Source of the DNA: Selaginella moellendorffii
Lineage: Eukaryota; Streptophyta; Lycopodiopsida; Selaginellales; Selaginellaceae
NCBI RefSeq assembly: GCF_000143415.4
Contig: NW_003314354.1
Coordinates: 162,575 to 226,574, forward strand
Reading direction: 5' to 3'
Length of the DNA: 64,000 nt
Positions 48,616 through 59,400 of this stretch are shown piece after piece. The stretch's first letter is position 1. Each line of letters starts with the position of its first letter. A program made the translations under genes and the position numbers. The notes beneath the pieces were generated by a model that searched no databases, was not told where the DNA came from, and was given only the letters and a program-made list of their open reading frames with translations.

Positions 48616-51495
48616 TCAGGAGTGATGTTGGTGATGTTGCTGGCCTTCCAGTGGCTCCGGGAAGATCTCGCTCGACCCAGGCCTCCGGTGGTGGTGACCA
48701 TGGTCTTGGAAAGATCCCTGGGAATGGGAATGCTTCCGGATGCTCGACGCTCCTCCGTAATGATCGGGTTGCAAGCTCTCCTCCTTGAGAGTCGCCGGGA
48801 TCACCGTCTCCGACGAGCTGTGCCTCCAGCTCCCAAACAGGGAGCCATTCCAGGAGCTATGCGAGGATCTCCTCAGCGAGGCTGTGAAGTTCTCCTCCCT
48901 CACCACTCGCTGTGGGTTCTCCAGAGCTTTGAGAACTTGGCGGATCGCTGGCCGCCTGGATGGCTTTGGATTGAGGCACATCTTGGCGACGATCGCCACT
49001 GCCCATACTTCCTCCAGGAGATCATCGTCGACGAGCAGCGACGAGTCCACGATCTTGCTCAAGTTCTCCTTTTCGTGCCGGTCGATGAGCGGGAGTATGG
49101 TTTCCACCCACGTATCAGCGCCGGGATCCATGGTTCCACTTATTCCGAGCTTTCCAGAGACGAGTTCGAGGAGGACTTTGCCAAAGCAGTAGACGTCGTA
49201 AGCACACGATGCCACTGGAGAATCTACACGGAAAAACAAACAACGTTTGAGCAAGAAACTAGAACAAAGTTTGTAAAGTTTGTGTTTGTACCTGGGTCTT
49301 GCTCGGAAGTCCTGGTTACAAGCGAAAAGACATCACTTTTTGTCAGCCAATTTACGAAAGAATGAAACCAAGCAAGAGGAAACTTACTGTGATCTGCTGC
49401 GAAGAAAACGCATGATAAGATTTGGATGAACTCCTCCATCTTGAATCCGAGCCTCGCTCAAGCTTCCAAGCCTCACTTCAAACTTGTCATCGAGAAGAAT
49501 GCTGGTAGCCTTGATATCCCTGCGATCACCAGCAAGAACATTAGCAAGCAAAGCGAAAACTTCTCCCAAGTACCTGTGGACGAGCGCTGGCGAGCACTCG
49601 TGGTGGAGATAACTCAATCCCTCGGCAGCACCGATCGCGATCTTCAGCCGGGTGATCCAGTCGAGCGATTGCAAGATATCTTTCGGCGGACTCGGGACGA
49701 TCTTCCGATGCAAAGCGCGCGCGAGATCTCCGTGTTGCATGTACTTGTACACCAAAAACTTCTCATTTTCCCGCTCCAGACAGTGGCCGAGAAGAGGCAC
49801 CAGCCTCGTGTGCGATGCCTTGCTGAAAAACTCGAGCTCGGACAGCAAGAAATCCTTCTTGAGCGAAGTTACGTCCACCCTCTTGACCACGACGAGCAAG
49901 CCACCGTCCAGGATACCGCGGTAGAGGTCGCCGGTGTGACCAGCCTTGATCAAGTTAACCGGGTTGAAGTCCTGGGTGGAACGCTGGAGCTGCGCGAAGC
50001 TAAACGCCTCACCGATGCATGCGAGGTTTACCGTGACGTTGGCTTGCTCTTGGTCGTGGTGTCGCATGGAGCCGCCGGTTTGCTGCGATCCACGATCGTC
50101 TTTGGACGAGGAGCTCGATCTCCTCCGCCGCCGCTGGTCGCGGAGCTGGAACGCATGCACGATCGCCACCACCGCGATGATGAATCCAAAACTCCCGAGA
50201 ATTCCACCCAGGATCGCTGCTACGTGCTGCTTCTTGCTCTTCTTGTTGCTGCCCGCAAGCCTTCCTCCCAGTGACGATCCCACGATCGGCGTGGCGGTGG
50301 GAAGCATTCCAACTTCGCCGGAGAGTTCCAATCCCCTGGACGTGTAGAAGCGCTGGCAATCTTTCTGGTAGCGCTGCCTAGCCACATTCTCGAAGCAATT
50401 CCCGGCCAGCGCGGTCGTGTACGTGATCTCGTCTGGAACAGTGCCGTTTAGATAATCGCTCGAGAGGTCCAAGAACGCCATCGACTTGAGTGCCGTCAAC
50501 CCCTCCGGCAAGCTCCCATAGAACTCGTTGTGAGACAGAACCAGCGCCTCCATCCTGGCCAGCGACGAGAGCTCGCGAGGAAGGAACCCGGTCAAATTGT
50601 TGCGCGAGAGATCCATCTTCGTCAACCTCGCGAGCGATCCAATCCCGGCAGGGATCGTCCCGCCGAGAGAGTTCCGCGACAAGTCGAGAACTCGCAAGCT
50701 CGCCAGCTTTCCCAGCTCCGGCGGGAGCGAGCTATTGATCCTGTTGCTGGAGAGATCCAAAACCTCAATTCGCTCAAACCATGGCTGCGATCCATTAACG
50801 CCGCCACTATCGCCACTACCCAGCCGAGGAAGCTCGTCCAAGAGATTCCTCGATACGTCGAGAGTCACCAGCCTCCTCATCGCTTGGAACGATCCCGGGA
50901 TCCCACCGCTCAGCCCGTTGGACGACAGATTGAGCGCCTCGAGAGCGACCAAGTTGCCGAGACTGTACGGAAGACCCCCGGTTAAGTTGTTCCCGGACAA
51001 GGAGAGGAACTTGAGCTGGCGGAGCTGCCCGAGAGAATCCGGAATGGAGCCCTGCAAGCCGGAGCAAGACGAGAGATCGAGCACCTGGAGCTGGGAGAGC
51101 TCGCCGATCCAGTACGGAAGTAGACCCCGTGCATGGAAGCCCGACGCATTCAAGTAGCGGAGGAGTGGCAGGCTTCGAAGTGGATCCACCGAGAAGCTGG
51201 GCTGCGCCATCCCGGCCACTGTCCTCTTGAGCCCCGCAAGATGGATCCCCACGACCCGGCCTTGCTCATCGCATTGGATGCCACGCCACGACGAGCATGG
51301 ATCCTGTGCCGACTTTGGCCAGTAGAAGTTGCGGACCTGGAGCGAGTAGCGGAGATGGCGAAGAGCGAATGCGTCGCCCCTGGAGGAGATTTTGATATCG
51401 CCGCCGCCGCTGCTGCTCGAGTGGAGGGGCTCGATCGAAAGGAGCAGCGAGAGAGCGAGGAGGAGCTTCCCTCCTGGTGGTGCTCCCATGATCAT
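48616..51495 (-). CDS. LRR receptor-like protein with a degenerate kinase domain
   Basis: Four exons (51495-49574, 49519-49388, a 20-bp microexon 49311-49292, 49223-48616) give 893 aa. A signal peptide (LLLALSLLLSIEPLHSSSS) precedes an LRRNT-like cap (DPCSSWRGIQCDEQGRVVGI), about eight plant LRRs, one transmembrane helix (VAAILGGILGSFGFIIAVVA) followed by an Arg/Ser stop-transfer, then a kinase fold. The closest family memory is Arabidopsis At2g16250-type LRR kinases. Kinase defects: the glycine loop reads KAGHTGDLYRG, the catalytic loop is HRDIKATSILL with Ser in place of Asn, and the DFG position reads GSL. The VAIK lysine (VVVKRV) remains. Probably a signalling scaffold at the plasma membrane. 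The His/Ser-rich tail follows RQVLKALENPQ. Confidence 0.9.
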
Positions 51496-52560
51496 CGGGA
51501 AGAGAGGAAGGGAGATTGGAGAGAATGGCGCTGGCTGGAATGGAAGCTTTGGTGTAGAAATCGTCTTAGAGCGCTGTGGTGGTGTTGTTTTTGTTTTTCC
51601 TGGCAGCGTTGCTTCTTCGTCTTCTCTCTTTCTCTGGAGGGAATGGAGCGACTGGGATCATCCATTGTCCGAATCAAAGTCGAGGCCTGGCGTGATCAAC
51701 ACCCGATTCCTGGGTGTTTTCGGTGCTGGAAAAAGAGAGAGACAAAGTTCCTGAGACCTACGGATTTGACACTCTAGAAGCTGTACGAGTAACAAAGCAA
51801 GAAACCACTTTCGCTTACCTCAAGTCGAGAGCGATTGGAGCAAGAACCCTAGGCAGCAGCGCCATCGCGAATCAGAACCAAGGAGGGAGTGCTCTGATGG
51901 TACAATGACTATGCCTCAATGAATGAGGCGAGGAGCAAACAAGCCATGAAGAACAACAACAAAGAGGAAGGAGGAGAAGATCACGAAAAAGAAAAGTGTC
52001 ACGAAATCAGGAAATAATATGGGATTGATTTGAACGTTTTTATACCGTTGGCACTTAAAATCTAGTGAGATGATTGATTGGGTTGTGTGTGTGCGTGCCT
52101 TCTGGCAAAAACTGTACTCGCCGCATTAAATTCCTGGAGAATTCCAGCAAGCAAACGCGCCCCAAGCCACCACCACCACCCTGGATCCAGAAAATCCCCC
52201 AAAAACAAAGCTTTCTTTCGAGCTATGTCTTGATCCTGGACTGGACCGAAGGTGACCCAAGGGTAATTCTCTTGTTTGCTTGCTTGCTTGCGAGTTCTTT
52301 GGATTTTCAAGTTATGGATGGAGGGAAAACTGTTTGCTTGCTTGCTCGATCGATCGGTTGTCCTTGCGTGAGAATTAAATTCGTGGAGCAAGGTTGCAGC
52401 GCAGCAGGGGCAGTCCGTGAGAGGCGCGAGAGACCACGTTAAAAATCCCGTGCAACAAGTTATAAGTTTGTAGACACTTCCTCTGGCGCACGATGGCGAC
52501 TCCCATGTGAGCACCTCTTTATTACACCACCCTCCTTCTTTTAGGGTTCTTCCCAGGAGC
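51496..52560. other. Intergenic stretch upstream of the receptor gene and STT3
   Basis: No supportable coding sequence. Contains the receptor gene promoter on the reverse strand; simple repeats (TTGCTTGC, TCGATCGATCG) near 52275-52360. Confidence 0.5.
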
Positions 52561-52567
52561 CCTAATT

Positions 52568-52640
52568 TCGGCCACCCGGGATCGAACCCGGGTCGATGTC
52601 ACGCAAATTTGGTTTACCACCTAACAGTGTTAAGATTGTA
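52568..52640 (-). other. tRNA-like T-arm/B-box in the STT3 5' flank
   Basis: On the reverse strand a perfect T-arm (CCGGG-TTCGATC-CCGGG, about 52576-52592) is followed by GGCCGA, and ~45 bp upstream comes TTAGGTGGTAAACC, weakly like an A box. No convincing anticodon arm or paired acceptor stem could be drawn, so a functional tRNA is not claimed. A tRNA pseudogene or SINE head are the likely options. Confidence 0.35.
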
Positions 52641-52688
52641 CGAATGTACGGAGGGCTTTTGCCCTAGCTGCCGAGCTCCAAGAGCTCG

Positions 52689-55600
52689 ATGGAAGATCGA
52701 TCTGCTGCCGACGCCGCCGTGATGGAGCGCGGCAAGAAGATCGGCAGCACTGGCGTCGGCGGCGGCGCGCTCGTCAGTGGCAGCGGCAAACGCGCATTCG
52801 GCACTGTTCTTGCGGCGCTCATCCTGTGCCTCATCGGGATCATGGCATTCTCGATCCGCCTCTTCTCGGTGAGTGGGATGGATATTTCGCGGAGAATGAG
52901 CTCGCATTGCAGGTTATCAAGTACGAGAGTGTCATCCACGAATTCGATCCGTATTTTAACTATCGGGTCACGAAGGTCTGCGATCTTAGAGTTTGAAGGC
53001 TCAAAATCTAGAACTTTTTCTTGCGTTTCTGTCTTTTAGTACCTTACAAAGGCTGGAATCTACGAGTTTTGGAACTGGTTTGACGATCGGACTTGGTAAA
53101 GCTTCGGTTGTTCGTATAAGTTGTGTGTGTGTGATAAAAGATGGAAATTCATACAGGTATCCACTTGGCCGTGTCATAGGCGGCACAGTGTACCCCGGGC
53201 TCACGATAACAGCGGGAACAATGTGGTGGTATGTGTTTTTGTTTCTGCGTTCCTAAACTTTGGCTTGTTTGTTTTCTCTCTGACGCTTGATGTAATTTGC
53301 AGGATCTTAAACGCATTCAACATCCCTCTGTCTGTTGAGACAGTCTGTGTGTTCACGGCTCCCATTTTCTCATCGTTTGCGGCATGGGCGACATACTTGC
53401 TAACTAGCGTACATGAAATTTATTTTGTCACTGCCTGGTCTGATATGCTCTTGAACTTGCAGGAAGTCAAAGGACGAGGTGCTGGCCTAACAGCTGCTGC
53501 ACTTCTCGCAATGGTAAGGAACAGGAATTTGTCTTGTCTTGTTTTCTTATTCTATTTCACGCTGTAATTATTCCAGGTCCCGTCCTACATCTCTCGGTCT
53601 GTAGCGGGAAGTTATGACAATGAAGCAGTTGCTATCTTTGCTTTGATATTCACATTTTACCTTTACGTTAAGGTGAGCTCTCTTGCTACCGGTTTCTCGA
53701 GTGTTTCTCATTTGTACTCTGTCCAGACGCTGAATACAGGATCTCTTTTCTATGCAACGCTCAATGCCCTTGCCTATTTCTACATGGTACTCTTTTGTAT
53801 GTTTATAAATCTGATTCAGCTTTGCTCTCGTTCTCAGGTTTGTTCCTGGGGAGGTTATACGTTTATCATCAATTTGATTCCGATGCATGTCCTCCTATGT
53901 ATTGTGACTGGGAGATACTCATCACGGTTGTATATAGCATATGCACCTTTGGCAAGTATACTTTTTTGAGTTTTGCTTCAGAGCATAACAGTATAAAGCT
54001 TCTTCAGGTTATACTCGGAACACTTCTGGCCGCCTTGGTTCCTGTTGTTGGCTTCAACGCTGTTATGACGTCTGAGCATTTTGCGTCCTTCTTGGTACAT
54101 ACTTTTGCCGAACTTGACGCATGACATTGTCGTTACTATCAGGTTTTTGTAATTATCCACGTAGCAGCTCTTGCACACTACATTAAACGAGTACTAAGCC
54201 CCAAACAATATAGCACAGCGGTGTCATTTGTTATCACTTTTGGCATGTATGAGCGTGCCATTTGAGTTTCTACTTTTATTCAATGGTTTTGGTTTTCAGG
54301 GCGGGAGCTGCTGCTTTAATAGCAATACTGGCCGCAATGGTAGCTGCGAGTCCCACGAAAGGCTGGAGTGGGAGAAGCTTGAGTCTACTTGATCCGTAAG
54401 CTTTTACCTTGTTTCCTAAAGGTCGGTGGTAATGTTTTTTCTTTTTCTGACGCAGGACTTATGCGAGCAAGTACATTCCTATAATAGCCAGTGTCAGTGA
54501 ACATCAGCCGCCGACATGGCCATCCTACTTTATGGATATCAATGTGCTCGCTTTTCTCGTTCCAGCTGGTATTATCGTAAGTTCGTTTACATGTTGTGAA
54601 GATTTGTTTTTCTGAAGTTGTGATTAATAGGCATGCTTTCTTCCTCTTTCCGACTCGAGCTCGTTCGTCGTGCTGTACCTGGTGACTTCAGTCTACTTTT
54701 CTGGTGTCATGGTTAGTAAAATATTCCAATCTTCCGGAATATCTAACGACTGTGTGTGTAAAGGTGCGGCTGATGCTTGTGCTGGCTCCAGCAGCTTGTG
54801 TTCTATCAGGAATTGCCTTGTCGGAAGCATTCGCCGTCCTCACTAGATCGATCAAATATCAAGACTTATCGGAGGCAAGTTTACTGTTTTCGTTTCCACG
54901 TTCTAAAGTCCATCGAATTTTTATTGTAGAGCGCTGCAGTAGACAACACTGCAACACTGAACAGCACGAATGAAAACGAAGCTAGCGTTAAGGAAGTGAA
55001 GGACAAGGCGCCGAAGAGAGGCAAAAAGAAAACTGTGGAGAAAGAAGTGGAGAAAAAGCGAAAGAGGCTTCTTGGCTTGCCCATGGAAGCATCTGCCGTG
55101 GGCATTCTTCTTCTCCTTATAATGGGGAGTTTCTATGTGGTATGTCTACTTTTCTTGTTTGTCCTGTATATGGTTTTAACACTGGCAAGTATAGGTGCAT
55201 TGTGTTTGGGCTGCAGCAGAAGCATACTCTGCGCCGTCAATAGTTCTGACATCACAGACTCCTGACGGTGGTTTACACGTTTTTGACGACTTCCGTGAAG
55301 CATATGCCTGGCTCAACCACAATACGGGCGAGGATGACAAGGTCTGTTTGTGGCACATGTATTCCCTGCTAAAGATTCATTAAACACTGAAGGTGGCGTC
55401 GTGGTGGGATTATGGCTATCAAACGACAGCAATGGCAAACAGGACTGTCATTGTAGACAACAACACATGGAACAATACGCACATAGCCACCGTGGGAACA
55501 GCAATGTCTTCACCGGAGCGACAAGCTTGGGAGATTTTCCAGTCACTGGATGTCAAATACGTCTTCGTGATTTTCGGAGGTGCTTGATTTTCCTGCTTGA

Positions 55601-56238
55601 TTCGTTGATAGCTGATGGTTTGAACAGGTCTGGTGGGATATCCAAGCGATGATATCAACAAGTTTTTGTGGATGGTGCGGATAGGGGGAGGGGTTTTCCC
55701 GCATATTAGGGAGCCTGACTATCTCGTAAGCATCCTCTCTCGTTGATTTTTAACTCTATCGAGTTCTCGATTTGCAGAGAGATGGTCATTACCGCATTGA
55801 CTCTCAGGCAACGCCAACGATGCTAAACTGTCTCATGTATAAGCTCTCGTACTACCGGTATGGATTCCTTCAGTTTTAGATACCGTGTTTCTCTGACGGA
55901 GATGACAATACAGATTTGCGGAGGCGGATGGTAAAGGATACGATAGAGTAAGAAGAACCGAGATTGGGAAGAAGTACTTCAAGCTGAACTACTTCGAGGA
56001 GGTAGAAAACTTTCGTGAAGCTGTGATCTTCTCCCGCATTGATTTCACATGATTTCACAATCATTATTTCAGGTGTTCACGACGCAACACTGGATGGTGC
56101 GCATCTACAAGCTCAAACCTCCTCGGAACCTCGTGTCTGCTGTCAAGTCCAAGAAAAGGTTCTTATGATTTCTCTTCGCTGTTCCCATCGTGTGAATTTC
56201 TCTCTTGCAGGACGCAAAAGAAGAAGACAACACGCTGA
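52689..56238 (+). CDS. STT3: STT3, catalytic subunit of oligosaccharyltransferase
   Basis: A multi-exon gene, 52689-52868 being exon 1 and the last exon ending with TGA at 56236-56238; roughly 740 aa. It transfers the glycan from dolichol-pyrophosphate to Asn in N-X-S/T sequons in the ER lumen. Evidence: the first luminal loop motif [10 protein letters not shown] with the metal-binding Asp, [20 protein letters not shown] (second acidic site), many transmembrane helices, [20 protein letters not shown] (the mobile external loop), and the sequon-recognition motif WWDYGYQ with a DK-type block downstream ([13 protein letters not shown]). A lysine-rich cytosolic loop ([20 protein letters not shown]) precedes the luminal domain, and the tail is dibasic ([13 protein letters not shown]). 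One intron (after ...YIAYAPL, about 53951) has a GC donor (GCAAGT). The loop and tail favour the STT3B type, but this is not decisive. Confidence 0.93.
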
Positions 56239-56599
56239 AATAAGTAGAGGAGCGAATTTTTGCAGGCAAAGACTTTGGAAACTAAATCTAAACTTGAATC
56301 AGCTAATTTATCCATACTCCACTCTCCCATGATGGTGATTTGGAACTTCTTTGCAAAAGAAGATCTGATGATCACGTCTCAAGCAATAGTGTTCGCTACT
56401 TTTCAACAGATTCTCGAGCTCTCTTTCTCAATCTTTCGCAATGAGAAAATTTCTTGTTTACAGTCCCTTACAACCCACCCACTTTTGCAGTTGAGTCTGG
56501 TAGCCCTTGATCAAAGCCCTGTTGTTGACATCCTTAACATTCTTTCACTGCATTCTGAGTGATTCGTTTCTGATATTGTTTCCTTTTTACACACTTTAG

Positions 56600-58260
56600 T
56601 CAGCGCGTTTCCAAATCTGGGCTCAGTAACTGAGGGCTTAGTCGCAAGAAAGGGGCGTTACACGCCAAGGAACTCAACAATAGAGAAGTTGTTACAACTC
56701 GTTCAGCAGAGAGGTGCCGTCCTGATACAGGCTCCGCCTCATAGCGGAAAGACGTCTTTCCTGCAGTTGGCATATTGGAGAGCACAAGGCTCGCCAAACT
56801 GGGAAGCTGTTTATTTTATCAATCTTGCTACCGTCAGTGACACAATAAGCTTCGGGTTAAGGTGATGGATCTCCTTGACCCAGGTGGTCCGAAGAGGCTT
56901 CTTATAGTTGACGAAGCCCGGGCTGCATTTGGCCGTGACTTGTTGTTATGGAAAACTCTGAAACAAATGCAAGGGTTATTATGGGTACTTGAACATAATT
57001 CTTTCGTCAGGATGAAACTTATCTCCTCATGAGTTTTATGCTTATAAATTGCTTCTCAGGTGATCATGGTCTTTCTTTGCAATTCAGTGATGAGGAGGCA
57101 GTAGACCTATGGTTAGTGTGGATGCAGTACTACAGATTCCTAGACCTTGGTGATGAATTACAAGATTGGATTGCCAGGAATAATGGCGGAAAATTTGGAT
57201 TGGATCGGACACTATTGCGACGAAAAGGCCGAGCAAGCTAAGTGAGTAATTCATCCATAGGCTGCAGACGATCGATCTCACTATCATTTTTGCCAATTGT
57301 CGGAGCATACAATCGTAAGCTGTGCCGTGTCTTGAAGTTTGCAATAGTCTGACAGGTTATACAGGCTGTACCACAAACTTGATAGTCCCTCCGGTGTTTA
57401 TCATCTCTTAATAACGTGCTTACTTGCGAATCTCGAGGTATGCATTCACTTGGTAGATCTTTATGTGTTGGACATGTCCTTGGAGTTGTAGGTGTCGCAT
57501 GATTTGCTTTCACAAGAAATGAAACACGCTGTGGATGAGCTACTTCTGCATGGCCAGCTTATGAAGAATCATTGGGGAAATTGCTGGTTGCTTTCTAGAG
57601 TGCACGAACGTTATTTCACCAGGCTCATCTTCAAGGGTATACATGGGAATCAAGCTGTTCCTTGTCAAAGTTTTGGAGCGCTTCTCATCGAAGGTGTTAC
57701 GAAACAGCTTGTCACGGGGTCGAGCAGATGAGGCGTACGAGCGCGATCTGATAAATGAGTTCTGCAGGTGTGTGATTTGGATCTCTTCCTTTTGTGACAG
57801 CAATGTGTTGCAGGTCAGTATGCTTCTTGCTTGAGCCTGGCATCTGGCCATGTCCCGATGTGGGACCTTGTTCCGGTCTCAAAGGCTTAGTTGATTACTA
57901 TTTGGCACAGTTTTGCTGGTATTTTGAATTGATGAGGAAGGGTACACAGATCACAAGACGTTCGCATCTTGAGAGGTAATTAGATGCATTTTCTTGTTTG
58001 TTTTACTAATATACTTTCTTTATGTTCCAGATTCAGTTAGAACGGCCGGTGTTGGCTCCTGTTTTCTGCTGGACCTTTCAAGGCTTATGTTGTAATTGAT
58101 ATTTCGAATGAGTTTGAATTTTTGGATAACAAGCCGGATGAATATAGAACAGACTTGGTTGCAGTTGCATTTTCTTCTGACTTCAAAACAAATATTACGG
58201 TGCTCCAGGTGCTGGCGCTGGTAAAAGACCGATCGATCTTTCTCGGTGATCTGGATTGAT
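56600..58260 (+). pseudogene. Decayed Crinkler-like P-loop NTPase/nuclease locus
   Basis: The first 220 bp encode GLVARKGRYTPRNSTIEKLL followed by a P-loop (LIQAPPHSGKTSFLQLA). A frame change near 56860 leads into a Walker B (RLLIVDEARAAFG). Further pieces follow in changing frames with stops between them: DEEAVDLWLVWMQYYRFLDL (57090), HAVDELLLHGQLMKNHWGNC (57525), RADEAYERDLINEFC (57720), and GLVDYYLAQFCWYFELMRKG...HLER (57880-57975). The last piece matches the E-L-x(3)-G...H-x-x-R element in the intact gene at 59401-61350. Some breaks could be unrecognised introns, but the shift between Walker A and B without splice sites argues for decay. The 5' part is absent. Confidence 0.6.
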
Positions 58261-58261
58261 C

Positions 58262-58635
58262 GTCTTTCTTAGTCCGCTTGGTGTTCTTGGAGGTGGTTCG
58301 ACATTTTTTTAATTTGAGAGATTGCACAATCTTTGAGGGTGGAGCTTGGTGTTCCAATCACACATCTTGTGCCAAGCGCGCGAACCTCGCTCGGCTCCTC
58401 CAATCTCATGGATAGACAGACGCTGTTTTTCGGGATTCTCAGCAATTCGGCTCAAGAATTTCCCGCGTTGTGGATTGGACTTTTACAAGTACTTGATGGA
58501 ACATCTTTTGTTCAGAGAAGATTTGAGCAAGGGTATGATCAACGCTGAGATGGTTTGTCCGGTTTTTTCTTCGTTTTCGATTCCAATGCACGAGCTCTAA
58601 GGAGCTTATCCATCTCATTTCATCCTGCCTTCCTC
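58262..58635. other. Intergenic stretch
   Basis: No supportable gene between the decayed NTPase locus and the HD-domain gene. Confidence 0.45.
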
Positions 58636-59271
58636 CTACGAAAGTTCTAAGATTTCTCTTGCCAGATTCGCTCTCGCCTCTCGCTCAAACCCGGCGTGGA
58701 AGAAATCCGTCCAGAAGAGGCGCTCTCGCTCCAGAAATCGCTTGAGCACGCCGGCTCTCTTCTCGCGATACACGCTCTCGGGAACCCACGAGTACTCGCT
58801 CCGGATGCCCTCCTTGTACGCGTCGTATTCCTCCTTCCCGCGTCCCAGGATGGACAGATCGATGTCCACCACCAGCCTCTCCGCCTGATCGCCAGCTCCA
58901 GTGTGGTCCACCGTCGCCAGGATCATCTTCTCAATCCTCTCCCGCGCGCTCGCCTCCATCCCTCGCGACAAGTCCACGAACAGCGCCGCGCTCTCGGCCT
59001 CGTTGCTGCTCGATTTGGGGTCGTAGATCGCGTCGTGGAACCAGAGTGCCACGGCAACCTCGTCGAGCTGAGCACCCGTGAGTGCTGCTAAATCGGAGCT
59101 GCCGTCCTGGCGGAAATCGGCCAGCCGAGCCAAGCAATCGTGTATGTGATTCAAGCCGTGATACTTTCGAGCCGGATCCGAGTAGAGTTTCTCGAGAGTC
59201 CCATGCACGCTGCGAGCCTGCTGCTCATCCTGCCCGCTTACCCTCGTCCAAAGCGCGCAGAAGTCTGCCAT
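58636..59271 (-). CDS. Predicted HD-superfamily metal-dependent phosphohydrolase (COG4339-like)
   Basis: A single exon of 211 aa. The HD signature is clear: YHGLNHIHDCL supplies the first metal-binding His, ALWFHDAIYDP the paired His-Asp, DHTG a later His and DIDLSILGRG the final Asp. Length and motifs match the bacterial-type family COG4339, whose members are predicted metal-dependent phosphohydrolases of unknown substrate. No transit peptide is evident. The absence of introns and bacterial flavour contrast with the multi-exon genes of the window and would fit an acquired gene or an old intronless one. It lies between the two Crinkler-like NTPase loci and ends 129 bp beyond the stop of the intact one, on the same strand. 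Confidence 0.88.
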   Translation of the reverse strand: MADFCALWTRVSGQDEQQARSVHGTLEKLYSDPARKYHGLNHIHDCLARLADFRQDGSSDLAALTGAQLDEVAVALWFHDAIYDPKSSSNEAESAALFVDLSRGMEASARERIEKMILATVDHTGAGDQAERLVVDIDLSILGRGKEEYDAYKEGIRSEYSWVPESVYREKRAGVLKRFLERERLFWTDFFHAGFEREARANLAREILELS

Positions 59272-59400
59272 AGCCGGAGCCCTAGAACCCTTTTCGCGCC
59301 TTTATATTGGATTTGATTAATTTTTGTATTTTATAGTTTACCAGGAGTCAAGTTTGGAAGTGAAGAGTACACTTCCATATGCCATTTTTCGCTCTTCTAT

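Noticed and set aside
57640-57850. Independent small gene at 57643-57834
   Set aside because: The frame is better explained as a piece of the decayed NTPase locus, overlapping another frame of the same remnant.
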